From: Tamlana sp. I1
Lineage (GTDB): Bacteria; Bacteroidota; Bacteroidia; Flavobacteriales; Flavobacteriaceae
Assembly (NCBI RefSeq): GCF_015355625.1
Contig: NZ_JACLAF010000016.1
Location: forward strand, 1-64,000
Direction of reading: 5' to 3'
Length of the DNA: 64,000 nt
Shown piece by piece: positions 62,406-64,000 of this stretch. The notes under the pieces were generated by a model. The model had not been told where the DNA came from, ran no database searches, and worked only from the letters and a program-made list of their open reading frames with translations. Position 1 is the first letter of the stretch. The number at the start of each line of letters is the position of its first letter. Made by a program: the position numbers and the translations under genes.

Positions 62406-63269
62406 TCATTCCAATAAAAATGAAATAGCAGAATTGGATATTTCTGAAGCTTCTCGATTTGGCCTCGCTATTAATACATCGGTTGAAAAATGCCTGTCTA
62501 AATCTAAAAAAGATAATTCGGGGTAATTATGACTGTTTTTTAAACTTCTTGGCACGATAGAAACCCCTAAACCATGCCTTACTAATTGAATTATGGAATT
62601 GATATTATTTGATTCGTGAACCACATTTGGTGTAAATTTGTATTGCGCACAAATTTCAAGAAGTGAGTTGTAAAACATGGGCGCATACTCTTTATTAAAA
62701 AACACAAAGACCTTGTCTTTCATATCCCCTAAATCTTTAACGTTTTCAAATAATGTATTGTTGTAAACCAGGGCATAAGCATCTTTAAACCAAAGTTTAG
62801 AGTTGACTTTTGTAGATATTAACGGCGCTCTTACAATGCCTAAATCCAGTTTATTTTGTTCTAAAGCTAAGATTTGTTTAGAAGTAGAGACCTCGTATAA
62901 TTTAATTTTAAGAAAAGGGTATTTTTCGGTTAGAAACTGAACAAGTTCTGAGATTTTATTGGAGAAGGTAGAACTAATGTACCCAATTCTATATTCGCCA
63001 TTTACATGTGTTGAAATTTTTCTAGTTTTTAAAACTACCGATTCTAAATCTTGTAACTGGCCAACTATTTCATGCTTAAAAAATTTTCCAGCTTCGGTTA
63101 AAGTGACCTTTTTGTTGTTTCTTTCAAACAACTTGGCGCCTATTTCATTTTCAAGTTCTTTTATCTGCCTGCTTAATGGCGGTTGCGAAATGCAAAGCTT
63201 TTCAGCAGCTTTTGTGAAATTTAATTCTTCGGCTACCGCTAAAAAATATTTTAAATGTCTTAATTCCAT
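62406..63269 (-). CDS. LysR-family transcriptional regulator
   Basis: 287 residues. N-terminal winged helix-turn-helix (M-E-L-R-H-L-K-Y-F-L-A-V-A-E-E-L-N-F-T-K-A-A-E, with I-S-Q-P-P-L-S-R-Q-I), then a linker helix and a periplasmic-binding-protein-like effector domain (Y-R-I-G-Y-I-S-S, G-L-G-V-S-I-V-P). The ligand is not known. It diverges from the methyltransferase gene (94-bp gap), and LysR regulators commonly control the gene transcribed away from them. Confidence 0.93.
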   Translation of the reverse strand: MELRHLKYFLAVAEELNFTKAAEKLCISQPPLSRQIKELENEIGAKLFERNNKKVTLTEAGKFFKHEIVGQLQDLESVVLKTRKISTHVNGEYRIGYISSTFSNKISELVQFLTEKYPFLKIKLYEVSTSKQILALEQNKLDLGIVRAPLISTKVNSKLWFKDAYALVYNNTLFENVKDLGDMKDKVFVFFNKEYAPMFYNSLLEICAQYKFTPNVVHESNNINSIIQLVRHGLGVSIVPRSLKNSHNYPELSFLDLDRHFSTDVLIARPNREASEISNSAISFLLE

Positions 63270-63333
63270 AATAATACTTAAAAGGTATTAATAGTTGACA
63301 AAATAAGTCTTTTTAAGTTAATTTAAAAAATTA

Positions 63334-63341
63334 TAGATTTG
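63334..63341 (+). promoter_or_regulatory. Promoter -7 element TAGATTTG
   Basis: TAnnTTTG match 22 bp before the methyltransferase start at 63364, in the LysR/methyltransferase divergent region. Confidence 0.45.
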
Positions 63342-63363
63342 AAATATCAAATAAAATATAGAA

Positions 63364-64000
63364 ATGATGAGCAAATCAACAGTTAAAGAAATTAGAGAAC
63401 GATTTGACAATGACGTAGAACGTTTTTCAAATTTAGACACCGGGCAAGTGGCCACCATTGATGCTAAAATTTCTCTTGAACTTTTAACAGAAGCTTCAAA
63501 ACGCATAAAGCCTGATGCTGAAAGTTTGTTAGACATTGGTTGTGGTGCAGGCAATTATAGCTTAAAAATGTTAACTAAAATTGCCAACCTTAATTGTACT
63601 TTAGTTGATTTGAGTAAACCTATGCTTGACAAAGCAAAGGAAAGGGTTTCAGAAAAAACGAAAAATCAAGTAACGACCATTCAAGGCGATATTCGAGAGA
63701 TTGATTTGAAAGAAAATAGTTTTGATATTATTTTAGCTGGTGCTGTTTTGCATCATTTAAGAGATGATCAAGACTGGGAATCTACGTTTGATAAATTATT
63801 TCGTTTATTAAAACCTGGCGGATGTTTAATGATTTCAGATTTAATAACTCAAGAAACACCTGCTGTAAATGATTATACCTGGGAGCGTTATGGCGATTAT
63901 TTAGAAGCTATAGATGGTAAAGCATACCGAAAAAAAGTGCTTGATTATGTTGAAAAAGAAGATTCACCCCGATCCATGACTTATCAATTAGAGTTAATGA
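63364..64000 (+). CDS. Class I SAM-dependent methyltransferase (partial, runs off the window)
   Basis: 212 residues visible without a stop. S-adenosylmethionine motif I L-L-D-I-G-C-G-A-G-N-Y-S near residue 60, motif II V-D-L-S-K-P-M-L, G-D-I-R-E-I-D, and the later I-I-L-A-G-A-V-L-H-H-L and L-K-P-G-G motifs of class I methyltransferases. The substrate is unknown. The start could be either of two adjacent ATGs (63364 or 63367). It is divergent from and probably controlled by the LysR regulator. The 3' end lies beyond base 64000. Confidence 0.9.
   Translation, partial: MMSKSTVKEIRERFDNDVERFSNLDTGQVATIDAKISLELLTEASKRIKPDAESLLDIGCGAGNYSLKMLTKIANLNCTLVDLSKPMLDKAKERVSEKTKNQVTTIQGDIREIDLKENSFDIILAGAVLHHLRDDQDWESTFDKLFRLLKPGGCLMISDLITQETPAVNDYTWERYGDYLEAIDGKAYRKKVLDYVEKEDSPRSMTYQLELM

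Overview
The window comes from an AT-rich member of the Bacteroidota, very probably a marine Flavobacteriaceae. The evidence is type IX secretion (T9SS) C-terminal sorting domains, many short lipoproteins with S-C or A-C lipoboxes, TAnnTTTG-type promoter elements, a fused alpha/beta 2-oxoacid dehydrogenase E1, HYC_CC_PP-type small proteins and dispersed palindromic repeats of a kind familiar from this family. No rRNA, tRNA, CRISPR array, IS element or prophage was seen. The genus cannot be named from the sequence alone.

Layout. (1) 1-9.3 kb: two giant secreted repeat proteins that share promoter, signal peptide, C-terminal sorting domain and terminator but have unrelated interiors (a propeller plus hyalin-type repeats, and a P-domain plus a 5 x 534-bp tandem array). 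(2) 9.4-11.5 kb: a lipoprotein and a DKNYY-type protein, convergent. (3) 11.6-25.1 kb: a metal island. It holds a HYC_CC_PP protein, CusA-type RND pump, TolC-type outer membrane protein, a small conserved protein, a copper P-type ATPase with two HMA domains, a CusB-type adaptor and an HMA lipoprotein, followed by a Fur-family regulator and a Zn/Cd-type P-ATPase. The copper ATPase carries in-frame palindromic repeat insertions between its metal-binding domains. (4) 25.1-34.2 kb: a stress island of small envelope and DNA-protection proteins (a Dps interrupted by a stop codon, CsbD, AI-2E-type permease, Lmo0937-, YtxH-, PA2169- and DUF1328-type proteins, lipoproteins) around an AraC regulator / response regulator / histidine kinase operon. 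Four intergenic sites here share one strict pattern, AAAAATSNTGTAAY-N24-CTTTG, and look like a local regulon promoter. (5) 34.4-40.0 kb: a D-2-hydroxyacid dehydrogenase, small envelope proteins and a likely mobile gene cassette (39.3-40.03 kb). (6) 40-58.7 kb: mostly core genes, namely E1 dehydrogenase, an M1-like pseudopeptidase fused to an outer-membrane barrel, LOG-family protein, UvrA, HigBA toxin-antitoxin, ACP phosphodiesterase, GlmM, lipid A-type acyltransferase, rhomboid protease and Lon. (7) 58.7-64 kb: a probable relic of a penicillin-binding protein, a leucine-rich-repeat T9SS cargo protein, and a LysR regulator divergent from a methyltransferase cut by the window end.

How parts work together. 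The Cus/Cop genes would form a tripartite Cu(I)/Ag(I) export system coupled to cytoplasmic export by the ATPase, with soluble or anchored periplasmic metal carriers at both ends of the operon. The stress island appears to be a coordinated envelope/starvation response, because three of its transcription units carry the same promoter-like motif and its centre encodes a complete sensing and regulatory module.

The strongest candidates for something undescribed are the four-copy N24-spaced motif, the coding palindromic repeats inside the copper ATPase, the conserved-ends/variable-middle architecture of the two T9SS genes, and the attC-like cassette boundary near 39.3-39.4 kb.
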